A program made the position numbers and the translations under genes. The notes below the pieces were generated by a model, which saw only the letters and a list, made by a program, of their open reading frames with translations, did not search any database and had not been told where the DNA came from. A stretch of 64,000 bases of DNA from Neoarius graeffei (lineage: Eukaryota > Chordata > Actinopteri > Siluriformes > Ariidae), in the NCBI RefSeq assembly GCF_027579695.1, contig NC_083574.1, positions 57,666,559 to 57,730,558 on the forward strand, written 5' to 3'. Positions 42,572 through 56,300 of this stretch are shown in pieces; within the stretch, counting starts at the first letter, position 1, and each line of letters starts with the position of its first letter.

Positions 42572-42783
42572 TCCTAGAGATAGCACGTATGAAAAATACA
42601 TATGGTGTATTTCCCAGTAAAACACTCATATGTGTTGTGTGAATGCTAAAAAAAAAAAATCAAGCAGCTCATGTTTGTATATTTGTTCCCAGGCTTTAGA
42701 ATAATGTGGTAGAGCATTTGAATTTCAAATATGACTATTGGCTTTGGGTACTGAATCGCTACTCTATCAGTCAACTAGGCCAA

Positions 42784-43459
42784 GTTTACATTAGACCGTA
42801 TCTGTCTCGTTTTCTTCGCGGATGCACTGTCCGTTCACATTAAAACGCTGGGAAACGGGAATCCGCCAGAGCCCACGTATTCAACCCAGTTCGTATTTGA
42901 TCCGGTGCTGTGTAAACATTGTGATACGCGGATACGCTGTGCTGAGCTCTAGCTGACATCGTCATTGGACAACGTCACTGTGACATCCACCTTCCTGATT
43001 CGCTGGCGTTGGTCATGTGACGCGACTGCTGAAAAACGGCGCGGACTTCCGCCTTGTATCACCTTTCATTAAAGAGTATAAAAGTATGAAAATACTGCAA
43101 ATACTGATGCAAATACTGCCCATTGTGTAGTTATGATTGTCTTTAAAGTGCAAGTGGTAAGTGACGCGCATGCCCGATATGCACTGGGATCACACACACA
43201 GCGGCTCAGTCCCGAATCACTGCTCGTGCGCTTCACTCGCGCGCTCTGTGAGCTGCGCAGGGCCGGAGTGCGCACCCTCCAGAGGGCACTCGCTGTTCAG
43301 GGCGGAGTGATTTGGAGCGCAGGATGCCTGCGGAGCCGAGCGTATCCGTGTATTGGCGTTGCTGTGTGCACGCGAATCGTGTATTGGCGTTGCTGTGTGC
43401 ACGCTAATCGTTTTTAAAAACATTAATCTGATGATCCGCTGATACGGTCTAATGTAAAC
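42784..43459. mobile_element. TIR element with GC-rich interior (about 676 bp)
   Basis: GTTTACATTAGACCGTATC at 42784-42802 and its exact reverse complement at 43441-43459. The outer few bases are less clear, so the boundary may extend. The inside is unusually GC/CpG-rich (43140-43420) with a duplicated TGTATTGGCGTTGCTGTGTG. No transposase. Superfamily not assigned. Confidence 0.8.
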
Positions 43460-43481
43460 CCCACCTTACTGTAGTTCAAAT

Positions 43482-43610
43482 GGACAGTGGTGGCTCAATG
43501 GTTAAGGGTCTGGGTTACACACCAGAAAGTCATGGGTGCAAGGTCCAGCACAGCCAAGCTGCCACTGTTGAACTTTTGAACAAGGCCCTTAACTTTGTGT
43601 GACAAGGTGA
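43482..43610 (+). repeat. Possible tRNA-like SINE fragment
   Basis: GTGGCTCAATGGTTAAGGGT resembles an A box and GGGTGCAAGGTCC a weak B box. Typical of fish tRNA-derived SINEs, but only one copy is seen here. Confidence 0.45.
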
Positions 43611-44104
43611 GTATACTATCAAATAAATCAGGATAAACCATTTGTTATACACTTATACACACACACTGTTTGCACAGCAGAACCACCACTGTTAAATTAA
43701 CACCCACAGTCTTTTGTCTACAGAGTACCCTGCCTTGTGATATTCCTCTTTCGTGTAGACTGCAGATGGTAATTTACACAGGTTCAGGTTTTACTGTTAA
43801 GTCATTAGAAGTTTGTCAGTCATACAGAGTAATACATATGAGGTATCTGTAGAGAGATCATTTTTCAAATATAATAGTCTACATAATCTTAATATTGCTT
43901 GGATCAAATCATAAAGTGTCAGATTGTTAGTGCATTTGTCTGAATTAAACACGATTATAAATTATCTTTACTACTCAAAATATAATCTCGAAATCTCTAA
44001 TCTTAGTCATTAGTTTTACTGCAGCATTTTAGATATGCTCTTTTAATTTATGTCAGCTTTATTGTTAAGTATCTTGAGTGGCCTGGGCGCCAGGAAGTCT
44101 GACT

Positions 44105-44301
44105 TTAAATCTTTTCCACGAGATGCCCGATCAAGCGCTGAAGGTCTTGAGTACGCATGACTGTGGTCTTAAGAACCTCCTCATGGTTGCTACGCTCCTC
44201 ACTGCTGTAGTCAGACACCACCTTGTTGGTGATGAGGGAGAGGCCAAAGACACGCAGGCCACAGTGACGTGCCACCACCACCTCAGGTACTGTGCTCATT
44301 C
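44105..44301 (-). CDS. pnp: pnp last coding exon
   Basis: Completes a split Gly codon, then [40 protein letters not shown] and a C-terminus ending HLVEKI before TAA. The acceptor lies only about 50 bp from a SINE array. Confidence 0.94.
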
Positions 44302-47300
44302 CTACAACAGAGATAAACAAGGCTGCATCTCACCTTGTATGAGACACATGAGTGTTCCATCCATCCATCCATCCATCCATCCATCCATCCATCCATTATC
44401 TGTAGCCGCTTATCCTGTTCTATAGGGTCGCAGGCAAGCTGGAGCCTATCCCAGCTAACTATGGGCAAGAGGCGGGGTACACCCTGGACAAGTCGCCAGG
44501 TCATCGCAGAGCTGACACATAGACACAGACAACCATTCACACTCATATTCACACCTATGGTCAATTTAGAGCCACCAGTTAGCCTAACTTGCATGCCTTT
44601 GGACTGTGGGGGAAACCAGAGCACCCAGAGGAAACCCACGGGGACACGGGGAGAGCATGCAAACTCCACACAGAAAGGCCCTTGTCAGCAGCTGGGCTCG
44701 AACCCAGGACCTTCTTGCTGTGAGGCGACAGTGCTAACCACTACACCTCCGTGCCGCCCGTGTCTCATACAATTAGCATTAATTCTATTTCTCATCTCAT
44801 CTCATCTCATTATCTCTAGCCGCTTTATCCTTCTACAGGGTCGCAGGCAAGCTGGAGCCTATCCCAGCTGACTACGGGCGAAAGGCGGGGTACACCCTGG
44901 ACAAGTCGCCAGGTCATCGCAGAGCTGACACATAGACACAGACAACCATTCACACTCATATTCACACCTATGGTCAATTTAGAGCCACCAGTTAGCCTAA
45001 CTTGCATGCCTTTGGACTGTGGGGGAAACCAGAGCACCCAGAGGAAACCCACGGGGACACGGGGAGAGCATGCAAACTCCACACAGAAAGGCCCTTGTCA
45101 GCAGCTGGGCTCGAACCCAGGACCTTCTTGCTGTGAGGCGACAGTGCTAACCACTACACCTCCGTGCCGCCCGTGTCTCATACAATTAGCATTAATTCTA
45201 TTTCTATACAATAGATTTTTTTTTTCATAAAACCCAGGGAATAATATATCAGAACCAAATCAAGGCAGGAAACAAAGTTGTAGAGAGTAGAGAACTGTGG
45301 GGACATCAGACGAAATGATCTGATATGTCATTTTTCAATATCATAATTAATTTTGCATTTAAAAAATAATCTGAATTGCTTTTCTTCAGTTAGAAAGGAC
45401 CACATTGAAAGAACTCTTAATTAACTCATGCCTTGTTGAGAAAAAAAAGTAATCCTTTAATTTTTTTTTTCTAAAAATGGAAGAGCACTAAAATATTTTT
45501 TTAGTGAGTTTCACCCAACTTCTCTACTAATCATAAAAATCTACAGTATGGAGATTAGGTTCGGGTTTGTTTTTTTCTCTTGAATGTAAAGTGACATTAA
45601 ATTTATTAGATATGATTGGTTTGTTCCCACACACACTTGTCATCAAGATGATAACAAAGCATTGTTTTTTTTCTTGAAAGAACAATACATACAGTGGGGC
45701 AAAAAAGTATTTAGTCAGCCACCAATTGTGCAAGTTCTCCCACTTAAAAAGATGAGAGAGGCCTGTAATTTTCATCATAGGTACACTTCAACTATGAGAG
45801 ACAGAATGGGGGGAAAGAATCCAGGAAATCATATTGTAGGATTTTTAATGAATTAATTGGTAAATTCTTCGGTAAAATAAGTAGTTGGTCACCTACAAAC
45901 AAGCAAGATTTCTGGCTCTCACAGACCTGTAACAACTTCTTTAAGAGGCTCCTCTATTCTCCACTCATTACCTGTATTAATGGCACCTGTTTGAACTCGT
46001 TATCAGTATAAAAGACACCTGTCCACAACCTCAAACAGTCACACTCCAAACTCCACTATGGCCAAGACCAAAGAGCTGTCAAAGGACACCAGAAACAAAA
46101 TTGTAGACCTGCACCAGGCTGGGAAGACTGAATCTGCAATAGGTAAGCAGCTTGGTGTGAAGAAATCAACTGTGGGAGCAATTATTAGAAAATGGAAGAC
46201 ATACAAGACCACTGATAATCTCCCTCAATCTGGGGCTCCATGCAAGATCTCACCCCGTGGGGTCAAAATGATCACAAGAACGGTGAGCAAAAATCCCAGA
46301 ACCACACAGGGGGACCTAGTGAATGACCTGCAGAGAGCTGGGACCAAAGTAACAAAGGCTACCATCAGTAATGCACTACGCCGCCACGGACTCAAATCCT
46401 GCAGTGCCAGACGTGTCCCCCTGCTTAAGCCAGTACATGTCCAGGCCCGTCTGAAGTTTGCTAGAGAGCATTTGGATGATCCAGAAGAGGATTGGGAGAA
46501 TGTCATATGGTCAGATGAAACCAAAATAGAACTTTTTGGTAAAAACTCAACTTGTCGTGTTTGGAGGAGAAAGAATGCTGAGTTGCATCCAAAGAACACC
46601 ATACCTACTGTGAAGCATGGGGGTGGAAACATCATGCTTTGGGGCTGTTTTTCTTCAAAGGGACCAGGACGACTGATCCATGTAAAGGAAAGAATGAATG
46701 GGGCCATGTATTGTGAGATTTTGAGTGAAAACCTCCTTCCATCAGCAAAGGCATTGAAGATGAAACGTGGCTGGGTCTTTCAGCATGACAATGATCCCAA
46801 ACACACCGCCCGGGCAACGAAGGAGTGGCTTTGTAAGAAGCATTTCAAGGTCCTGGAATGGCCTAGCCAGTCTCCAGATCTCAACCCCATAGAAAATCTT
46901 TGGAGGGAGTTGAAAGTCCGTGTTGCACAGCGACAGCCCCAAAACGTCACTGCTCTAGAGGAGATCTGCATGGAGGAATGGGCCAAAATACCAGCAACAG
47001 TGTGTGAAAACCTTGTGAAGACTTACAGAAAACGTTTGACCTCTGTCATTGCCAACAAAGGGTATATAACAAAGTATTGAGATGAACTTTTGTTATTGAC
47101 CAAATACTTATTTTCCACCATAATTTGCAAATAAATTCTTTAAAAACCAGACAATGTGATTTTCTGGATTTTTTTTTTTCTCATTTTGTCTCTCATAGTT
47201 GAGGTATACCTATGATGAAAATTACAGGCCTCTCTCATCTTTTTAAGTGGGAGAACTTGCACAATTGGTGACTGACTAAATACTTTTCTGCCCCACTGTA

Positions 47301-50300
47301 TATTGGGTGTTTCAAAATAAATGTATACTTATGTTACAGTAGAATGAAAAACAACCTTGGCAGTGGGTTATCTTGCTAAGTAGTGAACAGAACATTGCTT
47401 TTCTTCTTTATCTGTGGCTGAACTGTGCTGAGTTTCCCCAAAGCATCGTAGCACAAAGATCATTGTTAAATGGTAGTGCGAGCAGCACAGTGAACACTCT
47501 CTCTCCTAGTTAAGATGATTTTAGTGTTAAGAGTCTTTTGGGAAACCCACCTCTGCTCTGTTATCTTCTCCTACACTACTAATGTAGCCAGTAGTATTGT
47601 CAGTATTTTAAGGGTGGATGAGTTACATGTAGCAGAAATGCCAGTTTACTTGTATTTTATAGCGTTGAGAGATAATTAGCTATTTTAAAATGTACTTTGA
47701 GTAATTATTTCAATGTAGAGGTTTCCTTAGTGTTCTTGACGATAGTTACAGAAAAGGTAGGTTGATACATTTACAACATTCTCCAGAAATCTCTTCAACT
47801 ATAGCTGTAAAAAAATAATAAAAAATTGTTGGCCTGTTTTGCAGTTCATCTTAATACAGTGGTGCTTGAAAGTTTGTGAACCCTTTAGAATGTTCTATAT
47901 TTCTGCATAAATATGATCGAAAACATCATCAGATTTTCACACAAGTCCTAAAAGTAGATAAAGAGAACCCAGTTAAACAAATGAGACAAAAATATTATAC
48001 TTGGTCATTTATTTATTGAGGAATAAATGACCAAGTACTTTGTGAGTGGCAAAAGTATGTGAACCTCTCGGATTAGCAGTTAATTTGAAGGTGAAATTAG
48101 AGTCAGGTGTTTTCAATCAATGGGATGACAATCAGGTGTGAGTGGGCACCCTGTTTTATTTAAAGAACAGGGATCTATCAAAGTCTGATCTTCACAACAG
48201 ATATTTGTGGAAGTATGTCATGGCACGAACAAAGGAGATTTCTGAGGACCTCAGAAAAAGCATTGTTGATGCTCATCAGGCTGGAAAAGGTTACAAAACG
48301 ATCTGTAAAGAGTTCAGACTCCACCAATCCACAGTCAGGCAGATTGTATACAAATGGAGGAAATTCGAGACCATTGTTACCCTCCCCAGGAGTGGTCAAC
48401 CAACAAAGATCACTCCAAGAGCAAGGCGTGTAATAGTCGGCGAGGTCACAAAGGACCCCAGGGTAACTTCTAAGCAACTGAAGGCCTCGCTCACATTGGC
48501 TAATGTTAATGTTCATGAATCCACCATCAGGAGAACACTGAACAACAATGCTGTGCATGGCAGGGTTGCAAGGAGAAAGCCAATGCTCTCCAAAAAGAAT
48601 ATTGCTGCTAGTCTGACTATGTGGACAACGTAGACTACGTGGACAAGCCAGAAGGCTATTGGAAAAAAGTTTTGTGGCTGGATGAGACCAAAATAGAACT
48701 TTTTGGTTTCAATGAGAAGCGTTATGTTTGGAGAAAGGAAAACACTGCATTCCAGCATAAGAACCTTATCCCATCTGTGAAACATGGTGGTGGTAGTATC
48801 ATGGCTTGGGCCTGTTTTGCTGCATCTGGGCCAGGACGGCTTGCCATCATTGATGGAACAATGAATTCTGAATTATACTAGTGAATTCTAAAGGAAAATG
48901 TCAGGACATCTGTCCATGAACTGAATCTCAAGAGAAGGTGGGTCATGCAGCAAGACAACGACCCTAAGCACACAAGTCATTCTACCAAAGAATGGTTAAA
49001 GAAGAATAAAGTTAATGTTTTGGAATGGCCAAGTCAAAGTCCTGACCTTAATCCAATCGAAATGTTGTGGAAGGACCTGAAGCGAGTAGTTCATGTGAGG
49101 AAACCCACCAACATCCCAGAGTTGAAGCTGTTCTGTCCGGAGAAATGGGCTAAAATTCCTCTAAGCCGGTGTGCAGGACTGATCAACAATTACCAGAAAC
49201 GTTTAGTTGCAGTTATTGCTGCACAAGGGGGTCACACCAGATACTGAAAGCAAAGGTTCACATACTTTTGCCACTCACAGATATGTAATATTGGATCATT
49301 TTCCTCAATCAATAAATGACAAAGTATAATATTTTTGTCTCATTTTTTTCACTGGGTTCTCTTTATCTACTTTTAGGACTTGTGTGAAAATCTGATGATG
49401 TTTTAGGTCCTATTTATGCAGAAATATAGAAAATTCTCAAGGGTTCATAAACTTTCAAGCCACACTGTATCCGGTATCAGTCAAAAGTTTGGACACACCT
49501 ACTCATTCATAGGTTTTTCTGTATTTTGACTATTTTCTATTGTTAAACAATACTGAAGACATCAAAACTATGAAATAACATGTGAAACATATATGGAATT
49601 ATGTGGTAAACAAAAAACGTGTTTCATAAAATATGTTTCATATTTTAGATTCTACAAAGTAGCCAGCGTTTACCTTGATGATGATTTGCGCACCATTGGC
49701 ATTATCTTTACCAGCTTCATGAGGTAGTCACCTGAAATGCTTTTCAATTAACAGGTGTGCCTCCTCAAAAGTTAATTAGTGGAATTTCTTGCCTTCCTAA
49801 TGTGTTTGAGGTCAAACAGTAAGCATTAAAAAATAAAAATACAGTAAATAGCCCTATTCCACAACTGTACTAATCCATATTATGTCACAAACAGCTCAAC
49901 TAAGTCAAGAGAAATGACAGTCCATCATTACTTTAAGATACGGAGTGTCCAAACTTTTGACTGGTACTGTATGTACATATGTGCTGACAATTAACATGTT
50001 AGCATGAGATAATATAAAAAGACAGTTGGAATGCTACTATAAAACTCTAGTATCAGTTGGTAAATAATTTAGGCCATATCAAATTGCCATGGTGAGTTTG
50101 TGGGTTTTCCACTCACCTACAGCATCTGCCCCAAGTAACTGAAGCAATTTACATTCAGCTATGGTCTCGTAGGTCGGTCCAGTCAACATACAGTAGACTC
50201 CCTGTTGGAGGAAATTAGCACAGCCCTGCTCCTTGGCTATCTGCCTGGCCAGATGGGCCAAGTCTTTATCATATGCATCTGACATGCAGGGAAAGCGTAC

Positions 50301-53300
50301 ACCAAACCTGCACATATACATGACATATAACAGCAGACATTCAGGCAATATTTGTTCTTCTTCTATGCTAGGAAGTTCAAAAGAGTTAAAATCTAAGGAC
50401 CAACAAACAGCCACATTTTTCAATGGTTTGGCTATAAGCCCTGATTTTAGTCTACCTCAATTTTAAGTTGTATTGGCAAAAAAAAAATCAACTGAATTAA
50501 ATGCAGTTATCCATCCACACTTAGAACCATTAGCATCAGTGTGCTTTCAGGACATAAGAACAGAATTGAATATCTGCAGAGCAACAGCAGATATGCTATT
50601 TGTGTGGATCATAAATTGGGAAGGATGATCCTCTGTGGTGACCCCTAACGTGAGCAGCTAGAAGAATTCACAGAGTCACAACATTAAGAAAAATTCAAAT
50701 GATTTATTTTAGTTCATTGAACATAATGTGTAAATTTCCCCATTGCTGTAGAAACACCCACATAAAGGTTCAGAACATGTTTTTAATGGCTTATGCCATT
50801 CAACTAAAAATCTCTGAGTCATCACTGATACAAAACAAAAAGTATGTGCTATTCACATGCACACTTGAAATAATATCCAGTAGAAAACCAAATGCCAAGT
50901 TTCTCAATGTGCTGTACAGTGGTGCTTGAAAGTTTGTGAACCCTTTAGAATTTTCTATATTTCTGAATAAATATGACCTAAAACATTATCAGATTTTCAC
51001 ACAAGTCCTAAAAGTAGATAAAGAGAACTCAGTTAAACAAATGAGACAAAAATATTATACTTGGTCATTTATTTGAGGAAAATGATCCAATATTACATAT
51101 CTGTGAGTGGCAAAAGTATGTGAACCTCTCGGATTAGCAGTTAATTTGAAGGTGAAATTAGAGTCAGATGTTTTCAATCAATGGGATGACAATCAGGTGT
51201 GAGTGGGCACCCTGTTTTATTTAAAGAGCAGGGATCTATCAAAGTCTGATCTTCACAACACACGTTTGTGGAAGTGTATCGTGGCATGAACAAAGGAGAT
51301 TTCTGAGGACCTCAGAAAAATCATTGTTGATGCTCATCAGGCTGGAAAAGGTTACAAAACCATCTGTAAAGAGTTCGGACTCCACGAATCCACAGTCAGG
51401 CAGATTGTGTACAAATGGAGGAAATTCAAGACCATTGTTACCCTCCCCAGGAGTGGTCAACCAACAAAGATCACTCCAAGAGCAAGGCGTGTAATAGTCG
51501 GCGAGGTCACAAAGGACCCCAGGGTAACTTCTAAGCAACTGAAGGCCTCTCTCACATTGGCTAATGTTAATGTTCATGAGTCCACCATCAAGCTAACACT
51601 GAACAACAATGGTGTGCATGGCAGGGTTGCAAGGAGAAAGCCAATGCTCTCCAAAAAGAACATTGCTGCTCACCTGCAGTTTGCTAAAGATCACATGGAC
51701 AAGCCAGAAGGCTATTGGAAAAATGTTTTGTGGATGGATGAGACCAAAATAGAACTTTTTGGTTTAAATGAGAAGTGTTATGTTTGGAGAAAGGAAAACA
51801 CTGCATTCCAGCATAAGAACCTTATCCCATCTGTGAAACATGGTGGTGGTAGTATCATGGTTTGGGCCTGTTTTGCTGCATCTGGGCCAGGACAGCTTGC
51901 CATCATTGATGGAACAATGAATTCTGAATTATACCAGCGAATTCTAAAGGAAAATGTCAGGACATCTGTCCATGAACTGAATCTCAAGAGAAGGTGGGTC
52001 ATGCAGCAAGACAACGACCCTAAGCACACAAGTCATTCTACCAAAGAATGGTTAAAGAAGAATAAAGTTAATGTTTTGGAATGGCCAAGTCAAAGTCCTG
52101 ACCTTAATCCAATGTTGTGGAAGGACCTGAAGCGAGTAGTTCATGTGAGGAAACCCACCAACATCCCAGAGTTGAAGCTGTTCTGTACAGAGAAATGGGC
52201 TAAAATTCCTCTAAGCCGGTGTGCAGGACTGATCAACAATTACCAGAAACGTTTAGTTGCAGTTATTGCTGCACAAGGGGGTCACACCAGATACTGAAAG
52301 CAAAGGTTCACATACTTTTGCCACTCACAGATATGTAATATTGGATCATTTTCCTCAATAAACAAATGACCAATTATAATATTTTTGTCTCATTTGTTTC
52401 ACTGGGTTTTATTTATCTACTTTTAGGACTTGTGTGAAAATCTGATGATGTTTTAGGTCATATTTATGCAGAAATATAGAAAATTCTAAAGGGTTCACAA
52501 ACTTTCAAGCACCACTGTATGTTTGATTCATCAATTATTTTTCATGATGAACTATAATTAAAATGGGGCTTCACACCGTCAGTTAATAAGCAAACACAGA
52601 GTAGGATCATGCAAATAACAGCATTTTCCCAAAGCCTATGTGAAGCATCGAAAAATGAGATGACTAATATGCTTCATATTTCAAATTAAATGATAGCATG
52701 TTAGAAACCATATTACAGATACACTGCAAAAAATTTAATTTGAAGAGAAAATTACTTAATACTCATGCAATTATCTTTCTGCATGGACAGATATTTTTAC
52801 TTGGTAAGACATCTTGGAATAAGTTGGTTGCAATCTAGAACTAGGTTTAATAATCTAAGAATTGGTGTCTTGTATTCTTCTAATAGGAAATGCTAGATCG
52901 TTTCAAATATTTTCAAGATATTTTCACTTGCTAAGACATCATTTTTTTGCAGTGTAGAAACCTGTAACTCACCTCAACTCACCTCTCATCATTTGGGCCA
53001 CACAGAGGATTCTGACCTGCAAAGCCAGGAATATTAATGTGGTCCTTGATCATCATAAGGTCTCCCACCTTAAAATTGGAGTTTAACCCTCCTGCAGCAT
53101 TAGTAACAATCAAGGTCTCAACTCCTAGAAGGAAGAAGATGCGTACTGGGAATGTGACCTGTATGGGATGATATAGGGTTAATTTTTTTTTTCCACTGAA
53201 TCACCAAAGCAAAAATATAGATCTTTAGTCTTTAATCCCAAAGCAAGTTGAGTACATCTATGATTCCTATTTATTTATTATATACCATTTTATTTATTAA

Positions 53301-56300
53301 TTAATTTTTATATTGTAAAACAGTCTGAGCATATAAACATTCTGATCTGAAAATGTGAAATCATAAGAATTCTTTAAAATTATTTCAGATTATAAAATAG
53401 TGATGGTGATACAGTAAATATCGATGTATGATGTTTTTACATGCTCCTTACAAAACAGAAAAAAAAACCCAGTTCATTTTACAATAGTCTTGAAGAAGGA
53501 CATGCATAAAGAATGACAAGAGTGTACAAAGGCTTCTTTAAAAAAAACACAATTGATTAAAAAATAGTATTTCTCTTTGATTGGTACTGCATATATACTT
53601 TGTACATGCACAGGGGTCTTGATATAAACTTTCATGAAGTTACTACTTGTGCAATATCTGCATTTACATGTTAAAATTCTCTATGAATTTCTGTCACCAA
53701 AAAATATAGTTATTTACTTATATTACATAATAGCATATTCTAACAAAAACATATTACATGTTCTATGTAACTTACAGTATGTTCCATCCATCCATTATCA
53801 GTAACCGCTTAGACTGTGCAGAGTCGCAGGCAAGCTGGAGCCTATCCCAGCCGACTATGGGCGAGAGGTGGGGTACACCCTGGATAAATCGTCAAATTAT
53901 TGCAGGGCTGACACATAGAGATAAACATCAATTCACACTCACGTTCACACCTACGGTCAATTTAGAGCCACCAATTAGCCTAACCTGCATGTCTTTGGAC
54001 TGTGGGGGAAACTGGAACACCCAGAGAAAACCCACGCAGACACGGGGAGAACATGCAAAGTCCACACAGAAAGGACCCTGTCGGCCACTGGGCTCAAACT
54101 CAGAACCTTCTTGCTGTGAGGCAACAGTGCTAACCACTCCATCACTGTGCCGCCAAGGTACTTATTGTGTTTGATAAATAACATTTGTCCTCAGTAGAAT
54201 TTATATAAAAAAACAAACAAAATCAAATGCTTTGAAGAGACAAAAGACTAAGCTGAGGACAAGTACAATTTTTAATTGTTTAAACCCACACAGACACGAG
54301 GAGAACATACAAACTCCAGACAAAGGCCCCCATTGGCCACTGGGTTCAAACCCAGAACCTTCTTGCTGTGAGGTGACAGTGTTAACCACTACACCACTGT
54401 GACACCCATAGCTTATGTTGTATAATATAAAGAATGGTACTACAATAACAACAGCAAGTTTAATTTATAATGCCTTTCACTAACCCAAGGATGCTTTACA
54501 GAGTCATAGCACTAACAAAAGACAAAACAGAAAGACAAACAAATCAACCAAAAGAATACATCACGGATAAGAGACACAGAAACAACAACAACAACAACAA
54601 CAAAAATGACAATTAACAAGAGCCTAAAGACAGCAGACTAGCTTTATGGCACTACAAAAAAAAAAGGCTCTACCAGAACAGAACAACAAACAAATGAACC
54701 AAATGAAGACATAACAGATAAGACACACAAAAAGAACACAACAAAGTCACAGTTAACATGTGCATAAGACAGCAGACTAGCTCAAAGCATCAAAAAAGAT
54801 AGAACAGTCAATGACCAGGAGAGGAGGGATAGCAGAGAGAGAAGAGAATGTAATCAGAAGAATTTTATACTGAATGTGTTATAGAACAAAGAGCCAGTGG
54901 AGGTTCTGGAGGATAGGGGTGAGATGTGCCAAGCATTTAGTATAGGTGAAGACTATGGCTGCAGAGTTTTGAATATATTGAAGCTGAGCAATGGACTTGG
55001 CTGGAAGACCAATGAACAAAGCATTGTAATAATCTAATTGTGATGTAATAAAAGCATGGATGAGTATTTCAGCATGCTTGATGCTGAGTGCAGGACAGAG
55101 ACATGCAATGTTGCAGAGGTGAAATAAGGCAGTTTCAGGCAGGGATTTTATGTCTTTTTCAAAAGAGACAGCAGAATCAAGGATAACACTGAGGGTATGT
55201 ACAGTGGATGAAGGTTTAATGACAGTGCCATCAATGAACAGATTAAAATTGCTATTGGAAGATGTTATTGATTTGGAATCAATCAATAGAAGATCCGTTT
55301 TTACCAGCATTAAGTTTTAAAAAGTTAGAATTCATCCACAGCTTTAGGTCTTGAATGCATTCAGAGAAGGAGTGGGTGGGGCAGATGTAGAAGGTCTGCA
55401 GCTGATGTAAATCTGCATATCAATGAAAATTCAAACCATGACGGCAGATAATTTGGCCCAGGGGTCCCTTCTTGTGCCACAACCTGATCTTCTGAGGCAG
55501 TCTCCTGTCCCAGTACTAACCAGGCCCTTGAGGCGCATTGGACAGTGCCGATCTTGGTTTTAGTAGCCCTCAGCCTCTCGCCTATTACATAATTGGGGTT
55601 ACAGTGGGGGGCCAGTCTTCTGGTAACCATGAGAGTTTGACTCCCTACTTGCATCTGTATTGCAGCGTACCTCGCCAGATGGCAGTAGATACCATTTACA
55701 AATTAGCTAAATGTTTCATACTTCTGCTCAAGGAGAACAGGGAAAAAGTGTATAAAATATAAACTCCCTCCCATTCCCTTATCTGTCATCGAATTGCATG
55801 CATTTAGATCCAAAAGCAGGAAGAAAGGCAGGAGAAAGGAGAAACTGAGAAGCATTGCAGAAAAGTACCTTACCTGCACTAAGGTAAGAACACATTTCCT
55901 GTTCTAGCGTAACTCTTTGAAGGACTGTTTCTCATGCCTCGGCTGAGCGCAATTTACCTTTTACATAGAAAAGTTTATCTGGTACTAAAAGAGTTAAACT
56001 TGGATAAATTCCACCGAGGATCATTCATATCTTGTTTAAAGATCCAGCTATAAACAAACATATCCTGAATTACAATTAAGATCATTGAACTGTAGTTGCA
56101 CTTCACACAGAGTCTGAAATGAAGAGTATTCCCTTGCATTCTTTTTTTTTGTTGCCATTTTAAATGTGATTTTTCTCAAATCACATTCCAAGTATTTCAA
56201 GTTTTATCACAGAATGTAGCTCCAGCTCATAGCTGAAGAGCATGAAAAGAGGCACTTGGTCTCAAAAGAGCAACATTACTGATCTGAGGTAGTCTGTAGT

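Noticed and set aside
46225-46707. 160-codon minus-strand frame opposite the intact transposase
   Set aside because: Antisense of a conserved coding sequence; no domain of its own.
53125-53126. AG that would shorten the pnp exon to 52983-53124
   Set aside because: Family conservation ([12 protein letters not shown]) continues through it to a better acceptor at 53159-53160.
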